Origin: Spirochaetaceae bacterium
GTDB lineage: Bacteria > Spirochaetota > Spirochaetia > B11-G9
Assembly (NCBI GenBank): GCA_015493635.1
Contig: WGCU01000027.1
Coordinates: forward strand, 1-64,000
Reading direction: 5' to 3'
DNA: 64,000 nt
Shown: piece by piece, positions 1 through 9,418 of the stretch
How the letters are laid out: every line of letters begins with the position of its first letter
Position numbering within the stretch: the first letter of the stretch is position 1
Translations under genes and position numbers: made by a program
Notes under the pieces: generated by a model
Databases searched by the model: none
What the model saw: only the letters and a program-made list of their open reading frames with translations
Told to the model about the DNA's origin: nothing

Positions 1-211
1 TCAGGAGCCTAAAATCACAAAAAAAGTACTGATTTTACCTTTGAGAAGAGGAAATTCAATAAAATAGAGGTCATCTTGATACAACGGACATTCTATTATA
101 AATATTGTCATGTATTATTTCGCTAAAATGGGGTACTTCGCAAAAAGCTCATCTATAATATAATTGGAAAATATCCAAAAATAAGATATATTGCAATATT
201 GAGGTGATATA

Positions 212-451
212 ATGAATCCCACAGTTTTCAGGCAAATGGGTTATCGATTTTTCTTTTTCTCCAGAGAGGAAAGTAGAATGCATATACATGTACATTCTGA
301 AAATGGAGAAGCAAAATTCTGGATGGATCCTCAAATTGAACTGGCAAAAAATCATAACCTGTCACAACATCAGCTAAATGAAATAAAACTAATCCTGGAG
401 GAACATTATGATGAAATTAAAAGCTCATGGCAGAAACACTTTAAATACTGA
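212..451 (+). CDS. DUF4160-like small protein
   Basis: ORF 79 aa; 'RFFFFSREESRMHIHVHSENGEAKFWMDP...' resembles DUF4160; overlaps the next ORF. Confidence 0.75.
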   Translation: MNPTVFRQMGYRFFFFSREESRMHIHVHSENGEAKFWMDPQIELAKNHNLSQHQLNEIKLILEEHYDEIKSSWQKHFKY

Positions 452-674
452 AGTCACTAATATTTCAAATCATGGTTTTTGGTTAATAAATGCAGAGACA
501 GAGTATTTCCTGGCTTATACTGACTTTCCATGGTTTAAAGATGCTCCTGTCAGTGGGATTCTTAATGTTGAAGAGTTAGGGGAAAATCATTTTTATTGGC
601 CTGACCTGGATGTAGATTTATCTTTAGAGATAATTAAACATCCTAAGGACTTCCCGTTACAATCAAAGATGTAA
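408..674 (+). CDS. DUF2442-like small protein
   Basis: ORF 88 aa; 'FLAYTDFPWFKDAPVSGILNVE...FYWPDLDVDLSLEII' resembles DUF2442; paired with the DUF4160-like ORF. Confidence 0.75.
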   Translation: MMKLKAHGRNTLNTEVTNISNHGFWLINAETEYFLAYTDFPWFKDAPVSGILNVEELGENHFYWPDLDVDLSLEIIKHPKDFPLQSKM

Positions 675-787
675 AAAGATAATCTCCTGTCCCGGAAAAG
701 GGCTCTCAGGTTCCTAAATCAACATCCTGTTGATTTGCGCTCCCTGTTCACTCGCGCCGTCACTCCGTAGGTTCTCGTCTGATAACT

Positions 788-826
788 AAAAAAGCTCCGG
801 AAGCCTTACAGCTGCCGGAGCTTTTT
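788..826 (-). terminator. Rho-independent terminator downstream of tRNA-Leu
   Basis: AAAAAGCTCCGG...CCGGAGCTTTTT inverted repeat with A/T tracts on both sides. Confidence 0.8.
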
Positions 827-827
827 A

Positions 828-911
828 TGCCCGGAAGAGGACTCGAACCTCCACGGGGTTGCCCCCACTAGTCCCTGAAACTAGCGTGTCTACCAATTTC
901 ACCATCCGGGC
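828..911 (-). tRNA. tRNA-Leu (CAG anticodon)
   Basis: Reverse complement GCCCGGATGGTGAAATTGGTAGACACGCTAGTTTCAGGGACTAG...GGTTCGAGTCCTCTTCCGGGC; 7-bp acceptor, long variable arm, loop TTCAGGG; CCA not encoded. Confidence 0.93.
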
Positions 912-1146
912 GACACTGGATAGCATATTACATAACTGCCATGGCGTTGTCAAGACAGTTATTTGGCAGTAAAATCAGTCCATACCGCCTGTTATTATGC
1001 TCTTCTTCCTTATAATGACCGTAGATCATGAAACTACCTATTGAAAATTCACCTCTAATATATTAATTTTAAGCAGGTAAGCATCAGTTCTTTACTTACT
1101 GTCGATCAATACATCTGCCTGTCAAAAATGAAATCAAAAGGATACT

Positions 1147-2622
1147 ATGAAAAATATAGCAACTATTTCAAGAATTTTCCTTGATTGGCTGGGAGACAAT
1201 GAATCATACCGAAGCAAACCTGTGCGGTGTTCTATCGACGGTGTTTCTCCCGGAGTGTATGTTATCAATATCATTAAACTTAACAGTTCAGTCCTTTACG
1301 TTCAGGAGATCGTCTCCTCTGAACTCAGGGGTCAGATTATATACCGTGCGTGGACCTTGGAAAAGGGAAAAACATGGAAAATTACCGAGCTTGAAAAATA
1401 TGAGACTCCTGTAGCCTACTACAAAATAGACAAAGAAGCGGATGATCTTCTTAATAGAATTGAAGTCATACTGGCAGCTCAAATCGACAAGGGAACCTAC
1501 TCAACAGAAACGCTGGAAAACGCGGACGATATACTCAGCATAAAACTTCCGCAGGACAGTGAACTTAACAGGAACGGTCCCTTCCATAAGCTTAATTTGT
1601 TATTTTACCGGTATTTTGCCGTTATTATAGCAGGAATTCTTGCTATAGGAATTCTGGGACTTGTCTTTGTCTATACAACCCACATCTATACCTTTAAACG
1701 CAAAGTTGAAATATCAATGGATACCTATTCTAAAAATGTTGATATCCGGACAAAGGAATTCTTTCATGATACTGAAAAACAGATTTCCTTACTTGTTGAT
1801 AAGCTGAAACAGAGTCAGGAGAGTTTTGACTTTGACCGGAAAAATGCCTATGTCAACATACTGAGAATGTCGGAAGAATTAACCAAGTACTTTCCCGCCA
1901 GAAAAAAAGCGTACCGTCTCATCGCCCGGAACATTCTTCAGGCAGCGAACTACAGCGAAATACTTTACGAAATATCCAGACTTCCCACAGAAGAGTATCA
2001 GGCCCGTATTTTTCTGGCAACTGACCGGAAAACAGTGACGCCCCTGGCAGACTGGTCTCCTGCATTTGCCTCCATGGTGTATCCGGTAAAGCTCAATACA
2101 GAAAAAAATGACGGAAGAGGATTTAGAATAACAGACGGTTACATGTCCATCCGTGAAAACCCGCTGGGATCAGGAGGCGCAAGCCCCCACTATGCAGTTG
2201 ATATTATAAATGTCAGCAATATTGCATACGTGGATAACGCGGGGCTTATTGTACGGGAGGGAAATCCCCCCGGCAATATTGTGGCAGCAGCTTCCGGAAT
2301 TGTAATGGATAAGGGGTGGGACAACCGGTACGGCAACTATATTCTGATCAAACACAAACTGACCAGGGAAGTGACACGAAAGTACCCCAAAGCAACAGCC
2401 TGGGGTACGTACTATGCCCACATGAAGTATCCTGCAAAGCTGAAACCCGGGGAACTTGTGCAGCAGAACGAAGTCATCGGACTTATCGGTAATACCGGTC
2501 ATTCAACAGGGCCTCACCTCCATTTCGAGGTGCACATTTATGAAAAAACCGGTATCTACACCGATGTCATCGGACGGTTTGACAAAATAAACCCATTCCC
2601 GGGGATCCACCCTAAAAATTAG
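1147..2622 (+). CDS. M23 family metallopeptidase (LytM-type)
   Basis: N-terminal region with TM segment; C-terminal 'YAHMKYP...VIGLIGNTGHSTGPHLHFEVHI'. Confidence 0.9.
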   Translation: MKNIATISRIFLDWLGDNESYRSKPVRCSIDGVSPGVYVINIIKLNSSVLYVQEIVSSELRGQIIYRAWTLEKGKTWKITELEKYETPVAYYKIDKEADDLLNRIEVILAAQIDKGTYSTETLENADDILSIKLPQDSELNRNGPFHKLNLLFYRYFAVIIAGILAIGILGLVFVYTTHIYTFKRKVEISMDTYSKNVDIRTKEFFHDTEKQISLLVDKLKQSQESFDFDRKNAYVNILRMSEELTKYFPARKKAYRLIARNILQAANYSEILYEISRLPTEEYQARIFLATDRKTVTPLADWSPAFASMVYPVKLNTEKNDGRGFRITDGYMSIRENPLGSGGASPHYAVDIINVSNIAYVDNAGLIVREGNPPGNIVAAASGIVMDKGWDNRYGNYILIKHKLTREVTRKYPKATAWGTYYAHMKYPAKLKPGELVQQNEVIGLIGNTGHSTGPHLHFEVHIYEKTGIYTDVIGRFDKINPFPGIHPKN

Positions 2623-4274
2623 GTAAAATTTAAAACACTCTTGTCGTAGTCCTTAGGGGGAACAAACCCCATAAGCTCGATACAGGTTGCGGCAAGGGAG
2701 CTTATCCCCAGACCTTCCTGAAGTTCTTTTGAATATTCTCCCTTACTTTCAGGATCATAAATAATACAGGGAACAGGGTTCAGGGAATGGGATGTTTTTG
2801 CTCTCGGCTTACCGTTTTCTTTTATAACGACGCTGCCGGTTTTTTTATCGTGTTCAAACATATCGTCGGAATTACCATGATCCGCCGTAATAATCATTAT
2901 TCCGCCGGCTTCTTTGACTGCCTCCTGAATTCTTCCAATGCTTAAATCCAGCCCCTCCAGAGAGCAGATAACCGCTTCCCAGTTTCCTGTATGGCCGACC
3001 ATGTCTCCGTTAGGGAAATTCATCTTTATAAACTCGTATTCTCCCTTCTTGATTTCATCAATAACCCTGTCCGCTATCTCCGCGCACTTCATCCATGGGC
3101 GCTGTTCAAAAGGGACATTGTCAGAAGGAATTTCAACGTACGTTTCAAGCTCCTCACTGAATTTTTCCGTTCTGTTGCCGTTAAAGAAATAGGTTATATG
3201 TCCGAATTTCTGCGTTTCACTTATGGAAAACTGTTTTACACCGGAAGCAACAAGGTATTCACTCATCGTTCTGTCTATCGCAGGCGGAGTAACAAGGTAC
3301 TGCTTAGGGATATGAAGATCACCGTCATACTCCATCATGCCGGCATACTGTACATCCGGACGCCTGATCCGGTCAAATTCCTTGAAATCATCACCGGCTT
3401 CAAACGCCTTTGTTATCTCCAGCGCTCTGTCGCCTCTGAAATTAAAGAGGATAAAACTGTCTCCGTCTTCAACAGTGCCGACAGGTTTGCCGTCTGCAGC
3501 AATAACAAAGGGGGGGAGATCCTGATCTATAGCTCCTGTCTCCTTACGTAATGTTTCAATAGCTTCATGGGAAGATAAAAACTGACGCCCTTTGCCGAGA
3601 ACATGTATTTCCCAGCCCTTTTTAACCATATCCCAGTTTGCATTGTAACGGTCCATGGTTATAACCATCCGCCCTCCTCCGGATGCAATTCTTGCGTCAA
3701 AAGAACCGTCACTCAAATTTTCAAGAAATTCTTCAAAAGGATCAAAGTAATCCAGTGCGGAGGTTTCTCCCACATCCCGTCCGTCAAGCAGGGCATGCAC
3801 CCGCACCTTGGCAACATGCTCCCGTTTTGCCTGTTCTATCATTGCACGCACATGAGCAACATTTGAATGCACATTGCCGTCTGACAGAAGTCCCAAAAAG
3901 TGCAGTGTTCCTCCCGACTGCTTCACCGTATCCACACATGTTCTCCAGGTCTCCCCTTTAAATAGCGAGCCGGTTTCTATCGACTTTTCCACAAGTTTAG
4001 CACCTTGATCAAAAACTCTGCCGCATCCAATAGCATTATGCCCCACTTCACTGTTACCCATATCCTTATCCGAAGGAAGACCTACCGCTGTTCCGTGAGC
4101 TTTCAATTTTACCCAGGGTTCACTCTTCATCAATGCGTCCAGGGTCTCTGTTTCAGCCGCTTTAAAACCATCCCCCTCTTTATACTTACCGAATCCTACT
4201 CCATCCATAATAATGAGGAGAACTGGCCCCCTCCGTTTGTTGAATTTACTGTTTTTCTGTAAAGCTTCTACCAT
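2619..4274 (-). CDS. gpmI: 2,3-bisphosphoglycerate-independent phosphoglycerate mutase
   Basis: 'LLIIMDGVGFG', 'DKDMGNSEVGHNAIGCGRV', 'MIITADHGNSDDM'. Confidence 0.93.
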   Translation of the reverse strand: MVEALQKNSKFNKRRGPVLLIIMDGVGFGKYKEGDGFKAAETETLDALMKSEPWVKLKAHGTAVGLPSDKDMGNSEVGHNAIGCGRVFDQGAKLVEKSIETGSLFKGETWRTCVDTVKQSGGTLHFLGLLSDGNVHSNVAHVRAMIEQAKREHVAKVRVHALLDGRDVGETSALDYFDPFEEFLENLSDGSFDARIASGGGRMVITMDRYNANWDMVKKGWEIHVLGKGRQFLSSHEAIETLRKETGAIDQDLPPFVIAADGKPVGTVEDGDSFILFNFRGDRALEITKAFEAGDDFKEFDRIRRPDVQYAGMMEYDGDLHIPKQYLVTPPAIDRTMSEYLVASGVKQFSISETQKFGHITYFFNGNRTEKFSEELETYVEIPSDNVPFEQRPWMKCAEIADRVIDEIKKGEYEFIKMNFPNGDMVGHTGNWEAVICSLEGLDLSIGRIQEAVKEAGGIMIITADHGNSDDMFEHDKKTGSVVIKENGKPRAKTSHSLNPVPCIIYDPESKGEYSKELQEGLGISSLAATCIELMGFVPPKDYDKSVLNFT

Positions 4275-4298
4275 ATCCTTTCTCCTTGAATACCTTGA

Positions 4299-5225
4299 TT
4301 ATTCATTAAAATTCTTCTTTGACAAACCATACGTCTCTGATGTTTCCTTGTTTCCAATCGGTTCAACATGAATGATAACATCGTATACATTGTCAATCTG
4401 ATTCTGAATGCATTTTTTTACTTCGGTGGCTTTTTCGTGTCCTTCCTTAACTGTCAGACTGCCGTCGACTTCTATTTCCATATCAACAACATACTTGGTA
4501 TTTATCTTCCGAATCCTTGTTTTATGGGGATTACGGACCCCTTTCACACTACACGCGGCATTAAAAACATCTCTATATATGGACGTGTCCTCAAGCCCGT
4601 CCATAAGCTCAACATTTGTTTCCATAAAAATCCCGAAGGCTGTTTTCATTATCCAGAGACTGATGAGAAAAGCGGTTATCGTGTCCAGTATCGGCATCTT
4701 TAAAATGAAGGTTACAATAAGCCCGGTTAAAACACTGACTGAGATAATAACATCATTTACCATATTCTTTGCATCCGCAATAAGCATGGAACTTTTGATC
4801 CTTTTCCCTACCCTGTACTTGTAAAAGGCAAGAAACAATTTCCCTCCTATGGAAAGAAGGACAAAATAGATAACAACAGGATCGGGAATACTGCGTTTTG
4901 TTCCCGACAAAAAATTACGAACCGCAGAAAATGCCAGCTGAGCACCTGCAAAAAAGATAACAAACGAAAGAACCTTGGTTGCAAGGGTTTCTGCACGGCC
5001 GTGGCCGTAAGGATGTTCCTCGTCCGGAGGACGGTCAATGATCCGGGAAGCAAACAGCGTTACCAGCGAAGTAATAATATCAGTTGCGGAATCTATTCCG
5101 TCACTTATAAGAGCATACGATCCCCCTATAATTCCAGCCCCTATTTTTGTTATTGAAAGAATACCGTTCCCTATAATTCCAACAATTGAAGCTGTTTGAA
5201 TTTCCTTTTGTCTGCTCTTTTTCAT
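4299..5225 (-). CDS. cation diffusion facilitator family transporter
   Basis: CDF signature 'SYALISDGIDSATDIITSLVTL', 'HPYGHGRAETLATKV'. Confidence 0.92.
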   Translation of the reverse strand: MKKSRQKEIQTASIVGIIGNGILSITKIGAGIIGGSYALISDGIDSATDIITSLVTLFASRIIDRPPDEEHPYGHGRAETLATKVLSFVIFFAGAQLAFSAVRNFLSGTKRSIPDPVVIYFVLLSIGGKLFLAFYKYRVGKRIKSSMLIADAKNMVNDVIISVSVLTGLIVTFILKMPILDTITAFLISLWIMKTAFGIFMETNVELMDGLEDTSIYRDVFNAACSVKGVRNPHKTRIRKINTKYVVDMEIEVDGSLTVKEGHEKATEVKKCIQNQIDNVYDVIIHVEPIGNKETSETYGLSKKNFNE

Positions 5226-7012
5226 TTCAAAGCTTCAGTTTTACTTTTCAACCATTCCCTTTCATCTTTCGTAAGAAGGGGAGAGAGGAGCACATACACT
5301 TTTTCATGATACTCATTTACCCATTTCAGCTGAGCTTCGGTAAGCAGACTGGTATCAATAAGACTTCTTTCATAGGGAGCGAGGGTAAGCGTTTCAAAGG
5401 AATAAAACTGCCCGAATTCAGTTCTCTCAGCTTCTACAACCGTAAAAAGATTTTCAATTCTGATCCCGTACTTCCCTTCCCGGTACAGTCCCGGTTCATC
5501 AGATATAATCATACCCGGTTTCAGGGGCGTGGAAGGCTGGCGGGTACTTATACTTTCGGGACCTTCATGGACCGTAAGAAAATGCCCCACCCCATGGCCG
5601 GTCCCGTGGAGGTAATTCTTCCCTTCCATCCATAAACTGCGGCGTGCCACTGCATCGAGCTGAATACCTGTTGTCCCTTCAGGAAACTGTATCCGGGCAA
5701 GATCAATATGCCCTTTCAGAACAAGGGTGTAGTCTCTCTTGACATTACTGTCCCGCTTTCCTCCGACAGGAATAACACGGGTAATATCGGTGGTACCGTC
5801 CAGATACTGCCCTCCCGAATCAAGGAGCAGGAATCCGGGTCTGTCAAGCACATACGCGCTTTCAGGTTTTGCCGCATAGTGTACAATGGCACCATGATCA
5901 TTAAACCCGGCTATTGTCTCAAAACTGGGACCCATAAAACCATCCTGCATACTCCGCATCTTTGTCAGCTTTTCTGCAGCAAGGATCTCATCCAGACCGG
6001 GAACCGGCCATTGTTCTTCAAGCCATTTCATAAATTTGACTAATGCGGCTCCGTCTTTTTTCATTGCATTACGTACACCGGCAAGCTCCACCTGATTTTT
6101 AACAGCTTTCATCTCTACGGTACAGTCCGGTTTCTTCACCACCTGCCATTTGCCATGAAAGAGGGAAGCCATACCAACTGAAGTTGACTGGGGAGAAAAC
6201 AGAACACGGTCTGCATCGCACTCCTCAATATATTTCTGCACAGACTGATACGGCTGCACCTGAATACCATCTTCAAAAAGGATATCTTTCAATTCAGCGG
6301 AAACCTTTTCAATTCCGGTAAATAACACTGCATTTTCTTTTCCAATAAGAAGATAGGCAAGAAAAAGGGGATTATACGGGACATCACTCCCCCGGAGGTT
6401 CAGTACCCATGCAATGTCTGAAAGGGAGGAAACAAGGAATAATCCAGCCTTTTCGCCCTCCATAACGGCACGGATCTCATTCAGTTTTGTCTTCCGGTCT
6501 TTGCCGCAGTATTTAGTATCCAGCTGGAAAATCTCTTCCTGCGGGAGAGAAGGTCTGTCATCCCAGATACTGTCCAGTAGATCTTCACCGGGAACATACC
6601 GTATCCCTTTCCCGGAAAGTTCTCTTTCAAGTTTTTCATGTTCTTCGAGGGTTGTTGTAAAGGCATCGCTGCTGACTATCTGGGTATCATAAAGGGACTG
6701 CTTAAGCCATTCACCGTAGGGTGGAACCCCGGAGAGCCCCATCCTGAACAGTGTAATACCGGAACCCTGAAGCTCTTCTTCAGCCTGCAGAAAATACCGT
6801 GAATCCGTCCACAAGCCGGCTTTATCCCGAGTAACAACAACAGTACCTGCAGAGCCGGTAAAACCGGTCACCCAGCTCCTTGTTTTCCACCGCAGGGGGG
6901 GATATTCGCTGTTATGCGGATCACTGCCGTTAACAATATAGGCATCAACACCCTTCTCTTTCATTACACTGCGAAGTTTCTCCAATCGTTTCTTTATCAT
7001 ACATACCACCAT
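5222..7012 (-). CDS. M24B aminopeptidase P family protein
   Basis: 'LLLDSGGQYLDGTTDITRV', 'HGTGHGVGHFLTVHEGP', 'ISDEPGLYREGKYGIRIEN'. Confidence 0.93.
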   Translation of the reverse strand: MVVCMIKKRLEKLRSVMKEKGVDAYIVNGSDPHNSEYPPLRWKTRSWVTGFTGSAGTVVVTRDKAGLWTDSRYFLQAEEELQGSGITLFRMGLSGVPPYGEWLKQSLYDTQIVSSDAFTTTLEEHEKLERELSGKGIRYVPGEDLLDSIWDDRPSLPQEEIFQLDTKYCGKDRKTKLNEIRAVMEGEKAGLFLVSSLSDIAWVLNLRGSDVPYNPLFLAYLLIGKENAVLFTGIEKVSAELKDILFEDGIQVQPYQSVQKYIEECDADRVLFSPQSTSVGMASLFHGKWQVVKKPDCTVEMKAVKNQVELAGVRNAMKKDGAALVKFMKWLEEQWPVPGLDEILAAEKLTKMRSMQDGFMGPSFETIAGFNDHGAIVHYAAKPESAYVLDRPGFLLLDSGGQYLDGTTDITRVIPVGGKRDSNVKRDYTLVLKGHIDLARIQFPEGTTGIQLDAVARRSLWMEGKNYLHGTGHGVGHFLTVHEGPESISTRQPSTPLKPGMIISDEPGLYREGKYGIRIENLFTVVEAERTEFGQFYSFETLTLAPYERSLIDTSLLTEAQLKWVNEYHEKVYVLLSPLLTKDEREWLKSKTEALK

Positions 7013-7072
7013 ACAAAAAAACCATCCCGATTACAATTCCAGGATGGCTCAAAGTTCGTTTATAGTTGTACT

Positions 7073-7435
7073 TCACCATATTTTTTTTATGCAGCTAAGA
7101 AGTTTTTCATTGCTGAAAGGTACCGAGAGCCACTGAGTAACGCCAGCAGAACTTGCAAGCGTACTGTCCCTTTCCCCCTCCGGTGTTGTCAGGCCAAGGA
7201 CAGGAGGAGCAGAAGAGTCCTTTCTATTCTGTAAAAAATTCAGAATTTTCGAACCGTAGGAAGCAACATCCTTCAGATTAACAATAATAAGGTCGTATCC
7301 GTCAGAGGCAAGACTATGGAGAGCATTATCCTCATCCTTCACAGCATCAACGTGATAACCGTTTTGTGTAAGAACAAAAGATACACTCCTGCTGAGAGGT
7401 ACCGAATGATCAATAAGAAGTATCTGCCCTGTCAT
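7073..7435 (-). CDS. response regulator receiver-like protein
   Basis: 120 aa, 'ILLIDHSVPLSRSVSFVLTQNGYHVDAVKDEDNAL..YDLIIVNLKD' CheY-like. Confidence 0.75.
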   Translation of the reverse strand: MTGQILLIDHSVPLSRSVSFVLTQNGYHVDAVKDEDNALHSLASDGYDLIIVNLKDVASYGSKILNFLQNRKDSSAPPVLGLTTPEGERDSTLASSAGVTQWLSVPFSNEKLLSCIKKIW

Positions 7436-7442
7436 ACTGATA

Positions 7443-8381
7443 TTATACTACTCCTCTCAAGTCCATAATCATTGAAACGCTTTTAAGCTTTTCTATTGAC
7501 TTATTCTGAATTTGCCGTACTCTTTCCCGGGTTACCCCGATAAGATTTCCTATTTCCTCGAGGGTAAGCGGCCCTTCTCCTCCAATACCGAATCTCAGTT
7601 TAATAATTGTTTTCTCACGTTTGCTGAGAATATCCATGGATTCATCAAGGATCTTCTGCAGCGATCGGAAAAAGGCATTTTCAAAGGGAGCTGTATAGTT
7701 CTTACCCGCGATAAGTTCTGATAAACTTGTAGAATTCTCTTCATCGACGGTTATGTCCAGAGAAGCAACATCTCCTGAATAGGTCATGACTTTTTCAACT
7801 TTCCGCCCCGGGATGTTAAGAAGACTGCCGATTTCTTCTCCTGTCGGTTCCCGCCCGAGGTTCTGTTCCAGATAGGTACTGATTGAGTAGCACTTTTTCA
7901 TGGTGTTCACAACATGTATGGGAATCCTTATCGTTTTCCCCTTATCCGAAATGGCTTTTACAATTGCCTGCTGTATCCACCAGATTCCATAGGTTGAGAA
8001 TTTACATTTCCGTGTGGCATCATACCGCTCTACAGCTTCAATGAGACCGATATTCCCTTCGTTTATTAAATCAAGAAGACTCAGCCCCCGGTACTGAAAC
8101 TTTTTAGCTACCGAGACTACAAGGCGCAAGTTTCCATTTATCATTTTATCTCTGTAAAAATGATACTCGCCAAGAATCTTTTTTCTTTTTTTGATAAATA
8201 CTTCACGCGTTAGTTCATGATCGGCGTGCGCTTTATCCAGATATTCCAGTTCACCCTTGAGAGCTGCAATTTTATTTCCCAGCATTATCTCTTCTTTCTT
8301 GTTCAAGAGAGGATAAACCGAGATCTGCTTCAGATAGACAGTGAGAGGATCATTCTCTTTCTTTACCTTTTGTTTTATCAT
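7443..8381 (-). CDS. RNA polymerase sigma-70 family factor (RpoD/RpoS-like)
   Basis: Region 1.2 'DPLTVYLKQISVYPLL', region 2 'NLRLVVSVAKKFQYRGLSLLDLINEGNIGLIEAVERYD', region 4 'GPLTLEEIGNLIGVTRERVRQIQ'. Confidence 0.93.
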   Translation of the reverse strand: MIKQKVKKENDPLTVYLKQISVYPLLNKKEEIMLGNKIAALKGELEYLDKAHADHELTREVFIKKRKKILGEYHFYRDKMINGNLRLVVSVAKKFQYRGLSLLDLINEGNIGLIEAVERYDATRKCKFSTYGIWWIQQAIVKAISDKGKTIRIPIHVVNTMKKCYSISTYLEQNLGREPTGEEIGSLLNIPGRKVEKVMTYSGDVASLDITVDEENSTSLSELIAGKNYTAPFENAFFRSLQKILDESMDILSKREKTIIKLRFGIGGEGPLTLEEIGNLIGVTRERVRQIQNKSIEKLKSVSMIMDLRGVV

Positions 8382-8466
8382 AGTTTCCCTTACCCTGGAA
8401 TTATTTTCACAGGAATGGGAATATTGAACAATAAGGATGTTTTGAGTCTTTTTATAGGGGAATCCC

Positions 8467-9417
8467 CTATAGAGAAACCTTTTTTACCCGGTTTTTTAAT
8501 ACTGCATACAGAACCGCTCCGGTAATAATCATGAGAACACAGAGAATCTGTCCTGTTGTAAAATTAAAGGGAGAAAGAAAAAGTGCCGTGGGATATATTT
8601 TTGCTCCAAAATGGATGGGAAATCCGATATCGATATCCGGCTCCCGGAAATATTCAAGAAAAAACCGGATAATTCCGTATCCGATAAGATACATGCACAG
8701 CAGGTATCCATCAAACTTTTTCCGTTTACGAAAGAAAAACCAGATGACAGACCAGAGAAAAAACCCCTCAAAAAATGACTCGTACAGCTGCGAAGGATGA
8801 CGGGGAAGATTTATCATATCTCCCGGATTGTAAGAGAGATGAACAGTATCCGCAATCTTCCTGACCCAGCTGTAATTGGTTGAAAAAAGCGGAGCATGAG
8901 GAAATATAATCCCCCATTTCATTGTTGTAACTCTTCCCCAGAGTTCACCGTTTATGAAATTTCCAAGTCTTCCAAAAGAATATCCCAGAGGGATCCCCGC
9001 AACAGTAAGATCAACAAGTTGAAAAAAATTCAGTTTTTTCTTAAGCGCGTAGAGTACGGCCCCTGTTACTGCTCCGATAAGACCTCCATGATAGCTCATC
9101 CCCTGCAGTCCCACAAGTCTCATATTGGCATCAAAAGGCCAGAAGATAAGCCAGGGTTTTCTCCAGTACACCCCGCTTGTATCGTACACAAGAGAAGAGA
9201 AAATTCGGGCACCTATAACCAATCCCAAAATGGTCCAGAAGAAAAAATTGGTTATCTCATCTTCATTCAGCTTGATTTTCTCTTTCTTTACCTGGTATTT
9301 GAATAAAAGATACGTTATTCCAAAAGCAATAAGATACATAAGGCCGTACCAGTGCAACGGCAGCCCCGGTATGATAACCGGTTTGATCCATGCAGGGAAA
9401 TTTATATAAAGCAGCAT
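8467..9417 (-). CDS. lgt: prolipoprotein diacylglyceryl transferase
   Basis: 'LHWYGLMYLIAF', 'MSYHGGLIGAVTG', 'GRLGNFINGELWGR', 'RHPSQLYE'. Confidence 0.95.
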   Translation of the reverse strand: MLLYINFPAWIKPVIIPGLPLHWYGLMYLIAFGITYLLFKYQVKKEKIKLNEDEITNFFFWTILGLVIGARIFSSLVYDTSGVYWRKPWLIFWPFDANMRLVGLQGMSYHGGLIGAVTGAVLYALKKKLNFFQLVDLTVAGIPLGYSFGRLGNFINGELWGRVTTMKWGIIFPHAPLFSTNYSWVRKIADTVHLSYNPGDMINLPRHPSQLYESFFEGFFLWSVIWFFFRKRKKFDGYLLCMYLIGYGIIRFFLEYFREPDIDIGFPIHFGAKIYPTALFLSPFNFTTGQILCVLMIITGAVLYAVLKNRVKKVSL

Positions 9418-9418
9418 T

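Noticed and set aside
11-36. AAAATCA...TGATTTT inverted repeat at the left edge
   Set aside because: AT-only 7-bp arms with 12-nt loop; likely chance in AT-rich intergenic DNA.
2991-3551. 186-aa plus-strand ORF antisense to gpmI
   Set aside because: Shadow ORF opposite a confidently identified gene; no recognisable protein motifs.
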